DNA of 64,000 bases from Lonicera japonica (taxonomy: Eukaryota; Streptophyta; Magnoliopsida; Dipsacales; Caprifoliaceae). The position numbers and the translations under genes are program-made. The notes beneath the pieces are model-generated. The model ran no database searches. It was not told where the DNA came from and saw only the letters and a program-made list of their open reading frames with translations. Below are positions 43,339 to 56,372 of the stretch, one piece after another; within the stretch, counting starts at the first letter, position 1, and the number at the start of each line of letters is the position of its first letter. The DNA lies in NCBI GenBank assembly GCA_021464415.1, contig CM038466.1:31092833-31156832 (forward strand), given 5' to 3'.

Positions 43339-45800
43339 TGAGGGAGCATAAAATTTGGTTAAAGAAAACTGGGCCGGTCCAACCTATTTAGAGGCTTATA
43401 CCCTGGACTAAATTGACAGGCCAAGCCCAAACAAAGAAGAATGACTAGAAGACATGTTGAAGCAAGGGCGTTTGAGCACACTGAGAAGGATATTCGAGGC
43501 CGAAACCTCTGGGGAAAAATGCACGTGCCATAACATGTGTGGAACACGTGTTAAATGCGTCGGGCTTGAGGGGTTGAGGGGGACATCGGAATCGGTATGT
43601 CGGGCTTGAGGGGGATAGAGGAACCCTCTTCAACGGCAGAAACTGCCAGGGCGTTCACCCTAGCAGATTTGCTAGCCTTACTTTTTTTTTTCTTTTTTTT
43701 CTATTTTTTGTGTGGATGGTCAGAAGTTGTTTCGGCGGGGCCCTCAGCCGCTTTATATGCAGTTCTCTCTGTGTCGGTCCTAACGTCCTGGTTGAGGATA
43801 TGATACCGGGAAAACAGTTGATATTGAGCAGGAGGTTCAAGCTTATCTCATTTTCGGTTGCCTGGAGAAGTCTGATCGAGAAAGGACGTACAATCAGGGC
43901 GATAGTCCAGAAGGTTATGTGCCGCCCTGGGATGATTCAGTATAGAGCCATCGCTATTGCCAGTTTGACGAGAGATGGCGTTTAGTTGGTCATAATGGAT
44001 AATACCCAAGCAGGTTTATTGAACAACCACTCATTTGCAAAAGATGAAAACAACAATTAAACAAAAATAGAAAAAACAAAAATGTTAGTTGATGCTGTGT
44101 GGGGTATGCCGAGGGTTTACCAGGACGACCACGCTGCCTGGGAACTGAGAATCCGGTGGGATCAAGTTCTACATTCCCTTTCAAAACCATCGTATCACTG
44201 TAGATATACTTGCAAGAATCCCATAGGACAAGAATTAGGGCTGCGGCCTTGGGTCTTCCCTTCAAACTCTATATACCCTCAGATTGCGAAAAACTGAAAG
44301 AATAACAGTACGCGATGTCCCAAAAGTTAAGCTGCATGTTGAATCTCCTATTCACCTCAGCCAAACCCAGTATGATCCTGACTATGTTAGGAGCCACTTG
44401 ACTCAAGTGGAGGTGGGTTCGATGAAGAAAATCGACTAGTAATAGGTCTAAAGGAACCCGCAATCCGGCTTGCCCAAAATAGGACGTGTATATGAGATAC
44501 GTATCGGAGGCGAATACGATTTTTTTTCTGAAATCACGTCTCCATCACTTTCGAGTTCCTCCAATTCGAACTGTTCAGGAAGAAAATTGTGGTGAAATTC
44601 TTTCTTTTTCTCCTTAGTTCCCAATCGATAATGACCCATTTCTAGGGCTTTGAGGAGACGTGTAACGGAGATGACGATTAAGCAAACGAAAAGTGAAGCA
44701 CGAGATGAACTTGAGAAGGATGAACAGGTTAAGAGTAACTGACTTGGTAAAACCGTAGAGCGGAGGCAGGGGATGTTTTTAAGAGCAGAAGTTTTTTCTT
44801 TTTGGAAGAACAAGCGCACGATAATGACACATACTCAATGCAAGATTCAAAGGGCAGTTATACTTTTAGAAAGCGTGCAACGAGGGGAAAATAATCACGA
44901 ATCCAAAAGGAGTGGATGAAGCTTCAAATTGTTAAGTAACCAGACCGATGATCAACACGTGGAATTAGGTTGGGTCATTCGAGAAAGTTTCCGGTCGAAG
45001 ATTAGGCTCAAACACGTTATCCCTATCCTATTTGATGAGATCTCATGCTTGAGGGGGCAATTGAGAGAGCATAAAATTTGGTTAAGAAAAACTAGGCCGA
45101 TTCAACCTGCTCAGAGGCCTATACCTTAGGCCAAATTGACGGGCCATGCCCAAACAAAGAATAACGACTAGAAGACATGCAGAAGAAAGGGTGTCTGAAC
45201 ACGCCGAGACGGACAGTTGAGGCCGAGACCTCTGGGGAAGAATGCACGTGCCATAACATGTGTGGAACACGTGTTAAATGCGTGGAAATGATCATACCTA
45301 ATCATACGGATCTGTCCAGAATCGTACAGATCTCCACTGTTCCACTAACAATGTACGAATTCAGAAGTTATTAGTAGTAGATAAGGGAATAAAGGTTGTA
45401 GTATTATCCAAGTCTTACCCTCTTTAGTTATTTTACTATCAACCCTAATGAGCAAGTGTAACTCTAATTCTATACATATAAATAGAATATTGGAGATTTG
45501 GAGAAAAGGGTTGATTATTGAATATTGGGGCGAATAGTTGATAGTTTAGTTAATCTGTTTTAGAGAGAGAAAGCTTGTAATACCATTAATACTGCCTTAA
45601 GAGCTTAATATAGTAACCACACACACACACAAACGGAGGATGTACTACTGGATCAGTATAAACGTTGCCGGGGGAACCTACTGTACCCAAAAAAATTCCA
45701 TCGCCTCATCTCACCTTCTTTTCGATTCATTCAAATTCGTTTCTTGAATCATCTTAGTGGGTCGGGCTATAAAAAATTACGCCACCTACAATATGTATAT
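43339..45800 (+). mobile_element. Decayed LTR retroelement with an antisense ORF
   Basis: 43339-43563 (TGAGGGAGCATAAAATTTGG start) and 45062-45290 (TGAGAGAGCATAAAATTTGG start) are LTR copies. The right one continues to about 45800; the left is cut short. A polypurine tract TTGAGGGGGCAA lies just before 45062, so the element points rightward. No gag or pol is left; the interior carries an antisense frame. The right border and target duplication are not resolved. Confidence 0.7.
43990..44819 (-). pseudogene. Antisense ORF of the second LTR element (PF04195-like)
   Basis: Minus-strand pieces (44819-44448, 44463-44269, 44265-43990) join across small frameshifts. The core reads VPLDLLLVDFLHRTHLHLSQ, VAPNIVRIILGLAEVN and LNFWDIAYCYSFSFS, then a KGRPKAAALILVLWDSCKY part. 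A 'proline - short helices - PN-R-I-GL' pattern close to the 3' LTR, opposite in direction, is what extra antisense ORFs of Tat-like gypsy elements show. The family assignment is tentative. Confidence 0.5.
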
Positions 45801-46453
45801 GTAATATGTTAATGTATATGTATAAAGTATATGTTGTATGTTTTTTAATTCAACATTATATATATATATATATGAGTCTGCTGCCATGAAGCATTTGTTT
45901 TAGTATAGTTAAAACTAAAGCCCTCATTAGTTGTAACTTTGCCTTTTTAATTCTCTAAAACATCAGTTATGCTGGTGGTTTTTATTTGAGCATTAGATAC
46001 TTTTTTTTTGGGTTCTTAGTTATTAGTATTATCCGCTTGGTTAGATTGTTGGTTTATAACATGGCTATCAAATAGCTTTTGAAACTTTATTATATATTCC
46101 ATGATATTTTATGAAGGTTGTTAGTGATATTTTTTTCTCATTTATTTGATTACATGTTAAAGGACTATTATATTTTGCACTGAAAATATTTAATCATGGT
46201 AAATCAGCATGCTAAGAAAATTAGAATATTTCATATATTGTTAATTGTCTTATTTAACATGTCTTAAATTTGAAAGTTGCCATAATGATGAAAATCCATG
46301 CGCATTATAATTATAATGATAAAGTATTTTCATATAGTATCGAAAAATGTGACCAATATGGATCTTAGTTTTGAAATCTAATTCATATTCCTAGAAAATA
46401 ACTAGCATGGATGTACTCATAACTATGTAATATTTTATCTATTATTTATTTAA
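45800..46453. other. AT-rich stretch, possible remains of a copia 5' LTR
   Basis: No gene is seen. It includes a TA microsatellite at 45856-45871 and lies directly before the copia gag relic, where a 5' LTR would be expected. I could not match it to a 3' copy. Confidence 0.3.
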
Positions 46454-47530
46454 GATGGCCGGCTCAATTCGACTCGAATTTGACATTTTGGACTTAGAAT
46501 GACTTGAGTACTATTGGTGTATTTTTAATGTAGAAACCGCTTTTGTTGTTAAAGAATATTTTGCCACACTTTCTAACCCCAACGTCCCCACAGACAAGGG
46601 ACCGTCTGACAAGGTGAAAGCCAATGTATTAATGTTTCTTAGGAGACATATTGATCCTAACCTCCATTGGGAGTACCTTCAGTTGAAGACACTTTAAGAA
46701 CCATGGGATGCCCTTAAAGGACGTTTTGGAAACATTTATGACACTTTGTTTCTAGAATTGACCATTCAATGGAATGAAATCCGCCTGCTTGACTATAAAA
46801 AGGTCAACAACTTTAACAAGGACATGTTGCGCCTGAAGGCATGTCTTAACTTCTGTGGAAAGGATATCACAGAAGATGATATAATTCAGAAGACTCTTTC
46901 CACATTCCCTACTTTAGCACTTTATACTAGGGAACCAGTATAGGCTCGAGTATGATAACAAAATAATCATAACATTCAATAAGCTGATCAACCTACTGTA
47001 AGTGATTGAAAGGCATAATGAGGTTCTTTTGAATAATAATGTGAGGCCCGTTAGGATAAAGAGAATTCCTGAGGCTAACTACGGTAAGTTGAATAGTGAA
47101 AAGAACCCTAATGCAAAAGGGGTTGGACGTGCTGATCCCTACCCACGGCAATAATGCACAACGAGAAAAGGGACGTGGGAGTTGTGGTGCGGGTCGTGGA
47201 GGATCTTCCAAAGTATGGAGAAGAAATATTGCTATTGGACCTAATGATTAAGGAAAAAAGATGAAAAATGCACCTAAGAACCCTCTAGTCAAAAAGAAAA
47301 GAGTTGGTGATGAGCCATGTTACAGGTGTAGAGTTGTTGGGCACTGGTACAAGAACTGCCATGAAAGCACTAAAGTAGGAGTAAGTTACAAGAGATATCG
47401 AGAGTCTAAATAATAGTAATCTCATTTTATGAATGGAGAAGATAATGACGTCAATGTTAACTTCACAATTGCAGACTTTAGTGGCAAGAAGGATTTTGCT
47501 CAGTCAATGGATGCACTCGATTTTGACTAA
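46454..47530 (+). pseudogene. Copia gag relic with zinc knuckle
   Basis: One frame from ATG 46454 reads MAGSIRLEFDILDLE, then RHIDPNLHWEYLQL, a NNFNKDMLRLKACLNFCGK block and IIQKTLSTFP. A CX2CX4HX4C zinc knuckle (CYRCRVVGHWYKNC) lies at about 47311-47352. In-frame TGA and TAA codons and small shifts interrupt it. Confidence 0.85.
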
Positions 47531-48509
47531 CTTGCTTTATTCACTTTATTTTTCAAAAATATTTAAACAGGCATATTGCTTAATTTTTAATTAGACTATG
47601 GCTTTGTTTTAAAGTTTATGTTAATTTGATGGATTAGATTTCTAAATAAGATATTGGATTAATTACCGTTGGTTTTATTCGAATTTTATTCTAAAGTAAT
47701 TGAATTTGTTCGTTTTATTATTACATAGTTCGGAGTTTATACTCGATTTCATTAATGTAAAAATGAATTAAGGATAAATTTAAGGATTTGTTGATATTGG
47801 AAACAACATAACCATTTAACGAAACACGCAATTAATAACCTATAATACCTATGTGACTATGATGATTAAATCATCATAAGAGCAAAGAACTGCTCAACCA
47901 TTTTTTTTGCTAAAATGTTGTTCAAAAACACATACGCTCTATGTGCACCCAAAGTGACCCGAACTTTATTAATGATATTCTTAATCATACAAAAACCAAA
48001 TGTAAGAATGGAACAAAAATATATTTATTTTACCTTTAAATAAATGTGCAAAGATACGCATTTTAGAGAAACTTATGAGTCATTATAGTGGAATGTACCA
48101 CCACTACGATAAAGATTGATGAATCCTATGATGCCACCAACAATGTACTATGGGATATTGACTCATACAGGCTTTGGGATGCTTGCCTAGTACACATTGG
48201 CTATGATGATCCATGTGTTAAAGTACTTAAATGGATATATCTTCTTCTGAGTGACAAATAAATGGGAAAAAAATTCAACATATTGCGACGTGTTGATGCT
48301 AGTAATGCTCAAATGTAATCATTGATTTCCAAAGTATTGAAAGCTATATCCCCCTTCCCATTATGCTTCATTGATCATGTCAAAGGAACGACATCTGATT
48401 TTTTAAAGCCCGCTCTTTAGGAAAAATATGATTAAGACCTTCTTATACTAAAGATACAAAATAAAATATACCATTCTTACAAAGAATATAATGATATATT
48501 TGTAAATTA

Positions 48510-48750
48510 ATTCATCCAAAATGCGGAACCATTCAAAGTACTTTATGGATCTGGTGGATAATTCGACATTCTGGTCACACATCGAATAATTATTTACATG
48601 AAATGCTGCATTTAGAAACCTTTTAGCACATATTATACGTTTACGGGCTTATCACCCTAATTATTGTATTATGTCTATAAGACTTGATAAAGCTGAAAAG
48701 TTTACATCAAAAGTACTTGATAATTATTGCATAAAATCGAAGTAAATAAT
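48510..48750 (+). pseudogene. Copia integrase relic
   Basis: Reads CGPFKYFMDLVDNSTFWSHI, a FRNLLAHIIRLRAYHP block and IMSIRLDKAEKFTSKVLDNY, the retroviral integrase core region of Ty1/copia polyproteins. Two stops fall within it. Confidence 0.8.
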
Positions 48751-49878
48751 TTCGTTCTCCATATGCATACGTAAAAAATGTCTCACAAATGCAACCATAA
48801 AAAAGATATAGATGGTAGATAGAGCATTGGTTACGCGCACCATATTACCTATATAAGTCCGGAGTTTATGCAATATTGCACGCAACTTTATTTATTTGTT
48901 TCAAAGCCCAATATTATACAACCATTGTATGCATACCAGTTGATAACTGGATGTTAGCTTGATATTTTACGCATATGTGCCGATTGCGCCCCCATAGCGC
49001 ACTAAACTAGGTCCACTGAGACAGTTAAATATTAACGTTGGATACAAATCCTCAACGATAATCCGTTATTTGGAATCATCCTTGTCAGGCGATCTCTTTA
49101 CCGCTAATAATTGCGGATTGTCACTTTGATGAGATAATCTTCTCGTTGTTAGGGGGAGATAGAAAAATCAATTTTCAAGGGAACGACAAGAATTGTCGTG
49201 GTCCCTACTCTGTCTCATCTTGATCCTCACAAAAATCACAATGTATAGTGAAGTGAAAAGAATAATAGATCTCTAAAATATAACAGATTCAATGCCTAAT
49301 ACATTTACTGATATCGAAAACTAACGAGATCAAATACACTAGCTGCAATATGCCTATAAGGTTGAAAGTCCCCAACAAGGGGCATAGTGTCACAGAAAGA
49401 GACGCTGCAACTACATTTAGTGCAGCTATGGTTAAGGCCATGGCTCCCTAAAGGAATAAAGGGAGGCCACTGGGTTCGACAAATACTCACACACAAGAAG
49501 AGGTGGAGTAAGGCACAAATTGATCAATTAATCATTAATGTAAAAACTCTTTTCATGAGATTATCTCTGATTATACTTATGTCCATAAATCAATACTGGG
49601 GGATGCCCCAAAGTTATAAATGGTTCCAGAAAATAAATAAATTTCAATGGGTTAGGAGAGGGCATATGAGTTAATGAAAAGATTCTCCATATGCATTAAT
49701 GATACACTGTTGCTCAAAGAATCAAAGAGCACGATGATGTCGAACCTTACTCTGTTGCAAAATGTCAACAAAGGGCAAAATTGGCCTAAATGAAATAAGC
49801 AATCCAGATAGAATTAGATTTTATGGCAAAGAGATAGGTATTTGGTCTGGTATTGCTCGCCGCGCCAAATATAAAGCC

Positions 49879-50725
49879 TGTTATAAGTTGTAAATAGCTA
49901 GGCTAATTAAGTATGGAAAGTAGCTTAATCTTAGGGTACTAATTACGTAGAGCTTCCATAATTATGTGTATGCAATTGTGTATATAAGGCTTGTATATTC
50001 TCTCATTAAAGTAATAAGATATATAATTTTCCTGCTCATTATAGACAACATGGTATCAGAGCCACGCACGTATTGAATGTTTCTCCGATGCAGATTGGGC
50101 AGGTTCAAAGGTGGATAGAAGGTCCACATCAGCCTATTGTGTCTTTGTTGGAGAAAATTTGGTCTCGTGAAAGAGTAAAAAGCAGAATGTTGTGTCACGA
50201 TCAAGTGCAAAATCAGAATATAGGGCTATGGCCCAGTCCGTGTGCGAAATAATGTGGATATATCAGTTCTCAACTGAAGTTGGTTTTAAAACTCCAGTAC
50301 CAGCAAAATTATGGTGTGATAACCAAGCTGCTCTCTATATTGCATCTAATCCCATATTTCATGAACGAACGAAACATATTGAAGTTGATTGTCATTTCAT
50401 TCGTGAGAAAATACAGGAAGGTTTGATTTCCACAGGATACGTGAAGATGGGAGAGCAATTGGGAGATATTTTTACAAAGGCCCTAAATGGAGTTCGAGTT
50501 GATATCTCTGTAACAAGCTGGGCTTGGTTAATATCTATGCTCCAACTTGAGGGGGAGTGTTATAAGTTGTAAATAGCTAGGCTAATTAAGTATATAAAGT
50601 AGCTTAATCTTAGGGTACTAATTACGTAGAGCTTCCATAATTATGTGTATGCAATTGTGTATATAAGGCTTGTATATTCTCTCATTAGAGTTATAAGATA
50701 TATAATTTTCCCGTTCATTATAGAA
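49879..50725 (+). mobile_element. Internally deleted copia element (847 bp)
   Basis: Two ~168 bp LTRs (49879-50047 and 50558-50725) start TGTTATAAGTTG and are nearly identical. A 5 bp duplication AAGCC flanks the element (49874-49878, 50726-50730). A tRNA-iMet-type primer site TGGTATCAGAGCC is at 50051 and a polypurine tract TTGAGGGGGAG ends at 50557. Only ~500 bp of interior remain, all from the C-terminal RNase H end of pol, so gag, protease, integrase and reverse transcriptase are gone. It sits inside the larger copia relic. Confidence 0.93.
50064..50572 (+). pseudogene. RNase H tail of the deleted copia element
   Basis: Reads a CFSDADWAGSKVDRRSTSAY block, then SRSSAKSEYRAMAQSVCEI, LWCDNQAALYIASNPIFHER, KHIEVDCHFIREK and LGDIFTKAL: the full end of copia RNase H. 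One in-frame TGA (about 50168) sits where related elements have Trp. The longest open part is 50192-50572, which reads on into the 3' LTR. Confidence 0.88.
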
Positions 50726-50895
50726 AAGCCTGTAGAATATAAACAATTATTTTCCATCAAGCGTAAATGAGAAAAAAAGAAATTCTGAAGTAAAAGCCTC
50801 ACATTGTGGCTCAAGGTTTCCTATAGACGCTCTAAAATTGCCTAAATGTTATAACATTCTGCTACTTAGTTAGCTTGGTAGTTTTCGAAGGACTG

Positions 50896-51350
50896 AAAAT
50901 GGAGCTCATGGATGTAGTTACTACGTATCTCTCTGAGGATCTTAATTTAGAGATATATATGAAAGTGCCTGATGGCCTTACATTACCCAAGTTAAGTGAT
51001 TCTAAACCAGGAGTGCATTTGCAATTAGGTTGAAACGCTCACTTTACTGAACAATCCGGACGGTTGTGGTATACCCGTCTAAGTCACTAGTTTATTAGGA
51101 AGGGATATATGAACAATGAATTATGCCCCTGTGTATTCATAAAGAAAATAAGTTCCGGATTCACAATTGTAGTTGTATATATTGATGATATAAACATATA
51201 GGTAATCTTGATGAATTAAGAGAAACCGCAAGCTACTTGAAATCCAAATTTGAGATAAAGAATCTTGGGAAAGCTCGAATTTTGTTTAAATCTTAATATA
51301 GATTATCGAGCTTGTGAAATGCTAATCTATTAGTCTGTATATGTTCAAAA
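50896..51350 (+). pseudogene. Copia reverse transcriptase relic
   Basis: Reads MELMDVVTTYLSEDLNLEIY, MKVPDG, a GRLWYTRLS stretch, KGYMNNELCPCVFIKK and a VVVYIDDIN catalytic box at about 51171-51197. Stops and shifts are present. It continues the large copia relic after the nested mini-copia. Confidence 0.85.
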
Positions 51351-52454
51351 GATAATCAAGCAAATTAACTAGATAAAACACATTCTGCTAGCACTCCCAT
51401 AGTCGGTCGAAGTTTAGATAAAAGGAAAGATCAATTTCGTACAAAGTAAGATTACAAAAATGTGGAAGGAGATGAAACTTTCTATCTAAATGCAATATGC
51501 GCATTATTACACTAAACACAATATACTCGACTAGACATAACATTCGCATTGAACTTGTTAGATAGATTAAGCTCAACAGCAACGCAGCATAATTGGACAC
51601 CTAAATGAAACCATTGGCTTGGGATTGTTCTTTCCTTACAGAGAGGAAAAAGTGAATGCGACAACAACATCTAAACTAAATGATGATGCTAAAATGGCCA
51701 CCCACTACATTGAAATCCCAAATAAAATCTTGATAGATTTTGTTAGTGTTGGGTATTTTTTTGGCCCACACAAAGCTCTAAGGAGAATATGACAAACTGG
51801 TTCACCAAGTCTTTTCCTAATACCATATTTGAAAAGCATGTGAAAAATATAGGGGTGCTTAGGCTTTCCAAACTCTCATGATCAAAATTAGGGGTGTGCA
51901 AAAAAACCGATTAACCGAAAAACCGACCCGAACCGAATTAGCCGGTTGTTGAAGTATTCGGTCTCGGTTCGGTTGAAAAAAATTAAAACCGAAGGGGCTC
52001 GGTTCGGTTGTCGGTTACCTATGTTAAATAGCTGGTAAAAACCGAACCGAACCGACATTACACGTGTCATGCATCTATTGGCTCGTTGTATAAATTTATT
52101 CCCTTTAAAAAATATAAAATAAAAATATATAATGTTAGACAAAGTGTAAAACCCTAAATCCCTAATATCTAATAACACACCGCCGCACCTCTTCTTCTCC
52201 ACTCCACAACCGCCGCACCTCTTCTCTTCACTCCACAGCTGTCGCACCTCTCCTCTCAGTCTATAGCCGCCGCACCTCCTCCTCTCCTCTTCACCTCCTC
52301 CTCTCCTCTTACTCTATAGCTGTCGCACCTTATTCTCTCCTTTTACTCCATAGCTGCGACCTCCTCTCCACTCCACCGCACCTCCATAGCCAAACACACA
52401 ACTTCATCTTAAAACAAAAAAGACCCAACATAGCTCAGTAACGTGCTGTCTCTA

Positions 52455-53397
52455 CTCTTTAGTGTAAGTTGTTCTCTCTTTCTACTTTTTGAGTTTTAAA
52501 TCTAGGGCGATTTTTTTTGGGTTTCTTTGCTATTATTTGAAATTGATTTGGGTTTATGTTCGAAATTTATTTGGCTTTGGATTTGAAATTGATTATTCGG
52601 TTCGAAATGTAGTTGTAGATTCAACAATATATATACCTACTATTATTTTGAAATATAAATTATATGTGCAATAAAGAGCTGTTGTAGATCCAGTACCATA
52701 GTCCATAAAGTGCACGTGGTAACTGCTGTTTGCCTGTTTCTGATTTACTAACTTTATTAATACTTTTTTAACTCATTTCTATCAAGTTTGCATATACTTT
52801 TGGTTTGAATTTTTTTTTCTTTATAGAAATGCTCTAACACTTATTATATATATAATTTTTAATGAACAAATATAAATTAATGTCTACCAATGTGTACTCC
52901 AATGTGTTATTTATTTATTTATTTATTATGTGCTTTTATGTAGCACTCCACAGGTTGAATTTAACATATATATATATGTTAATTTATACAAATATCAAGA
53001 AATAACAACTTGCTAAACCCATGGATATTATGATGGTCTTTTATTTGGTGTAGAAATCTTGTAGCCTTTTCTTCATAATTTTCTTGTTAGTGTGTACTTT
53101 TATTTATCTCTGAATTCATTGAACCTCGCCCTGGGCCATATTGATGATATTTACGGATTGGGCTCGGATGTACCTTGGCCTTTGCATGGGGAGGTTGGCT
53201 TGGTGTGGTGATTATTAATTTTCAAGTAGTATTTTTTTTTTTAACAAATCAGTGAAATACTAATTTCAAGTACTACTTTTTTTTTTCTACCAAATCAGTG
53301 TAATACTCATTTGAAATCTAATTTATAAAGAATGTTTGTTTGGATAATTCTATTTCAATACACTAATTTATTTATTTTGTTATATATATTGTTATAG
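52455..53397 (+). other. Leader of the hAT transposase, likely with an intron
   Basis: A donor-like GTGTAAGT near 52461 and an acceptor TTGTTATAG directly before ATG 53398 suggest a ~930 bp leader intron, common in plant hAT genes. Between the left end and 52461 lies a C-rich block with repeated CCGCACCTC and CTCCTCTCC words, probably the leader itself. Splicing is inferred. Confidence 0.45.
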
Positions 53398-55683
53398 ATG
53401 GCTACAAATGAAGGGGTAACTAAATCAACAATGGTTGATCCAAACTCAAAATCAACAGAGAATACACCGACAGAGAAAAAGAGTAATAATACCAAGAGAA
53501 AATCGCAGGTATGGGGTCATTTTACCGAACTTACAAATTGTGATCCAAAGAAACCTAGAGCGGCGTGTAACTATTGTGGCAGTACTTATGCTTGTGATCC
53601 AAAAATAAATGGTACTCGCAATATGCTTGCTCATATTCAATATCAATGTAAAAAGTATCCATATCGGAAGGAAGATTTGAAACAAAAGACTTTAGGTTTT
53701 CAATCAAAAAAAGGGGAAGATGGGGAAAGTGGTTCAAATCTTGTTGCAGTTGGTTATAATTATGAAGCTTGTAGAAAAGCCTTAGCCGAAATGATTGTAA
53801 TTGATGAACTTCCTTTCAAGTTTGTAGAGGGCATAGGTTTTAAGCGATTTATGGGTGTTTCATGTCCACGATTTAAGAATATTCCTTGTCGTACTACGAT
53901 TGCACGTGATTGCTTAAAATTATTTGTGGAAGAAAAGGAAAAGTTAAAAAAATTATTGAGGGGTCACAAGATTTGCCTTACCACGGACACATGGTCGTCC
54001 ATTCAAAATATCAATTATATGTGTCTAACGGCACACTTCATTGATAATGAATGAAAATTACACAAAAAAATTTTAAATTTTTGTCAAGTTCAAAGTCATA
54101 AGGGTGAAGTTCTTGGAAGAGTCATTGAAAGTTGTCTACTTGATTGGAAGATAAGTAGCATTTATACTTGCACGGTTGACAATGCTAGTTCTAATAATGG
54201 TATAATCCAATTCTTGAAAAGAAAAACAAAGAATTGGAAAACTACTATTTTAGAACATGAGTTTTTGCATATAAGGTGTTGTGCACATATTCTTAATCTT
54301 ATAGTGGGTGATGGCTTAGAAGAGTTAGATGAGTCAATTTTTAGAGTAAGAAGGGCGGTGAGGTATGTGAAGTCGTCTCCGGCTAGGCAAGCAAAATTCC
54401 AAATGTGTGTTGACAAAGAAAAAATTGAAAATAAGAGTTTATTGTGTTTGGATGTGCCAACTAGATGGAATTCTACTTACATGATGTTAGATGTAGCCGA
54501 GAAGTTTGAAAAAGCATTTGAAAGAATGGAGGATGATGACCCACATTATTTGCTTTACTTTGGTCATGAGGAAGATGAGGAGGATGAAGAAGATGATGAG
54601 GGTGGAAGTGGGATGGGGAGAAGGAAAGGAAAAGGGAGAGGGGGCAAAAAGATAATGGGGCCTCCAAATACTTTAGATTGGAAGAAAACTCGATCTTTTG
54701 TGAAGTTTTTAAAACTCTTTTACAATGCAACTTTGCGGTTTTCCGGGTCTTTGTATATCACGTGTAATACTTTTTTTCATGAAGTTGTGATGATTCAATC
54801 AAGGTTGCAACAATTGATAACTTATGATGATCACTTAGTATCTTCCATGGCAAAGAATATGATAGAAAAGTTTGATAAATATTGGAGCTTAGAAAAAATA
54901 AATGTGTTGTTGTATATTGCGGTTGTGCTTGACCCACAATACAAATTAAAGTATGTGAATTTTTGTATTAGTCAATTATATGATAGTATTATGGCAAAGG
55001 AAACGATAAGAAAGGTGAAAGATACTTTAATTCGTTTGTATGAGTGGTATGGTGATAATAATTCTACTCCTTTACCACATAATGTGAATCAAGCATCCGA
55101 CGGGATTGGAGAAAATGTTATGTGTAAGGATGATGATATAGATGGCCGTGCATTTTTGGCTTCTCAATTTAAAAGGCATTTAGAAGCGGAAGATAGTGTA
55201 GGAGTAAAGTCGAAAGTTGAGAAGTACTTGGCGGAGTCTTGTGAGGAAGATGGTGATAAATTTGACGTATTGAATTGGTGGAAAAATAATTCGGGCAAGT
55301 ATCGAGTCCTTTCTTTTTTAGCACGGGATTTGTTGGCAATTCCCGTCTCGACCGTTGCTTCGGAGTCGGCATTTAGCATGGGTCGCCGAGTACTTGATCC
55401 ATTTTGTAGCTCTTTATCTCCTAAGACGGTAAAAGCCCTTATTTGTACAAAAGATTGGATTCGAGATTCACCAACTCCAATTAGCCTTAGAGATGCAATG
55501 GATGAAGTTGAAAAACTTGCAAAAGTTGAAGATGGTAATTTTTCATACTATTTTATTTTATTTTCAATAATTACTTATTTGACATTATAAGTTTATATAA
55601 TGTTACTAACACTTTGCCTTTTTTTTCATTTAATATTTCTAGATGTTTTGGGATCAAGTTTATCATCTACTATTGTTGATTGA
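53398..55683 (+). pseudogene. hAT (BED zinc finger) transposase, one in-frame TGA
   Basis: One frame runs from ATG 53398 to 55534, broken only by TGA 54052-54054 in a context (FIDNE|KLHKKI) where relatives have Trp. A likely intron 55535-55642 (GT...CTAG) leads to a last exon ending TGA 55681; read through, it is about 725 residues. Domains: BED finger at residues ~36-87 (Cys57, Cys60, His79, Cys84), an LTTDTWSS box and a TVDNASSNNG box with the first two catalytic acids, a LDVPTRWNSTYMML block, an acidic/Gly-rich insert, and the C-terminal dimerisation region with FLARDLLAIPVSTVASESAF. The two parts, 218 and 458 residues, are otherwise open. Confidence 0.93.
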
Positions 55684-56372
55684 CCCAAATGAAGGATCTT
55701 TATTTTTTCATAGGAGAGATGCAGGTATTAATGTATTATAGTCTTTAAATTTATATTTGTGTTAGTATGATTGACTTATTAGTTTTGTGAATATCTTCAA
55801 AATGTAATTGAACATTTTTTTTGACCTTTTTTTTTTTGTAGTTTCTTGTGAAGGAAGTGGAAGCGGAAGTTACTATTTACGAAGTTAATCAACTTATGAG
55901 GAAATGTGGCTATATTATGCTACTCTTTTAATTTTGTTGGATTTTATTTTTTTGGATAATTGGATTAAATGTTTTTGTAATTTTTGTCTTTATTTTTGGG
56001 TTTGTAGGAGTTGTATTATGTTTTTGTTAGACTTGTTGGGTTTGTAGGAGTTGGATTATTCTTTTGTTGGGTTTGTAGGAGTTGAAAAGTGGCTCAATTT
56101 TTTCATTAAAAATGACTTTAAGTCATGGCCTAATAATAAAAAAATATTTTTTAAGTCATGCCCAATAATATTAAATAGGCCCAATTGTCTGAGCCCAAAA
56201 CCGAAATAACCGACCCCAACCGAACCGACACCGACAAAACCGACCCCGACCGGTTTTAAGCCTACACCGGTTCGGTTCAGTTGACCAATTTACCAAAACC
56301 GAAATGTCGGTTCGGTTCACGCTTAAGCCACACGGTTCGGTTAACCGAACCGTGCACACCCCTAATCAAAAT

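Larger units (their letters stand above)
51889..56364 (+). mobile_element. Near-complete hAT transposon (4476 bp)
   Basis: Ends TAGGGGTGTGCA and TGCACACCCCTA are perfect 12 bp inverted copies. A perfect 8 bp target duplication ATCAAAAT flanks it (51881-51888, 56365-56372), the hAT hallmark. Subterminal regions are full of CGGTTCGG and CCGAACCG words on both sides, likely transposase-binding sites. The single gene inside encodes a BED-finger hAT transposase. It interrupts the 3' part of a copia relic and is among the younger insertions here. Confidence 0.96.

Noticed and set aside
43597..43985. Plus-strand frames near the second LTR element
   Set aside because: Poly-Phe and mixed frames with no motif; they lie opposite or beside the antisense ORF remnant.
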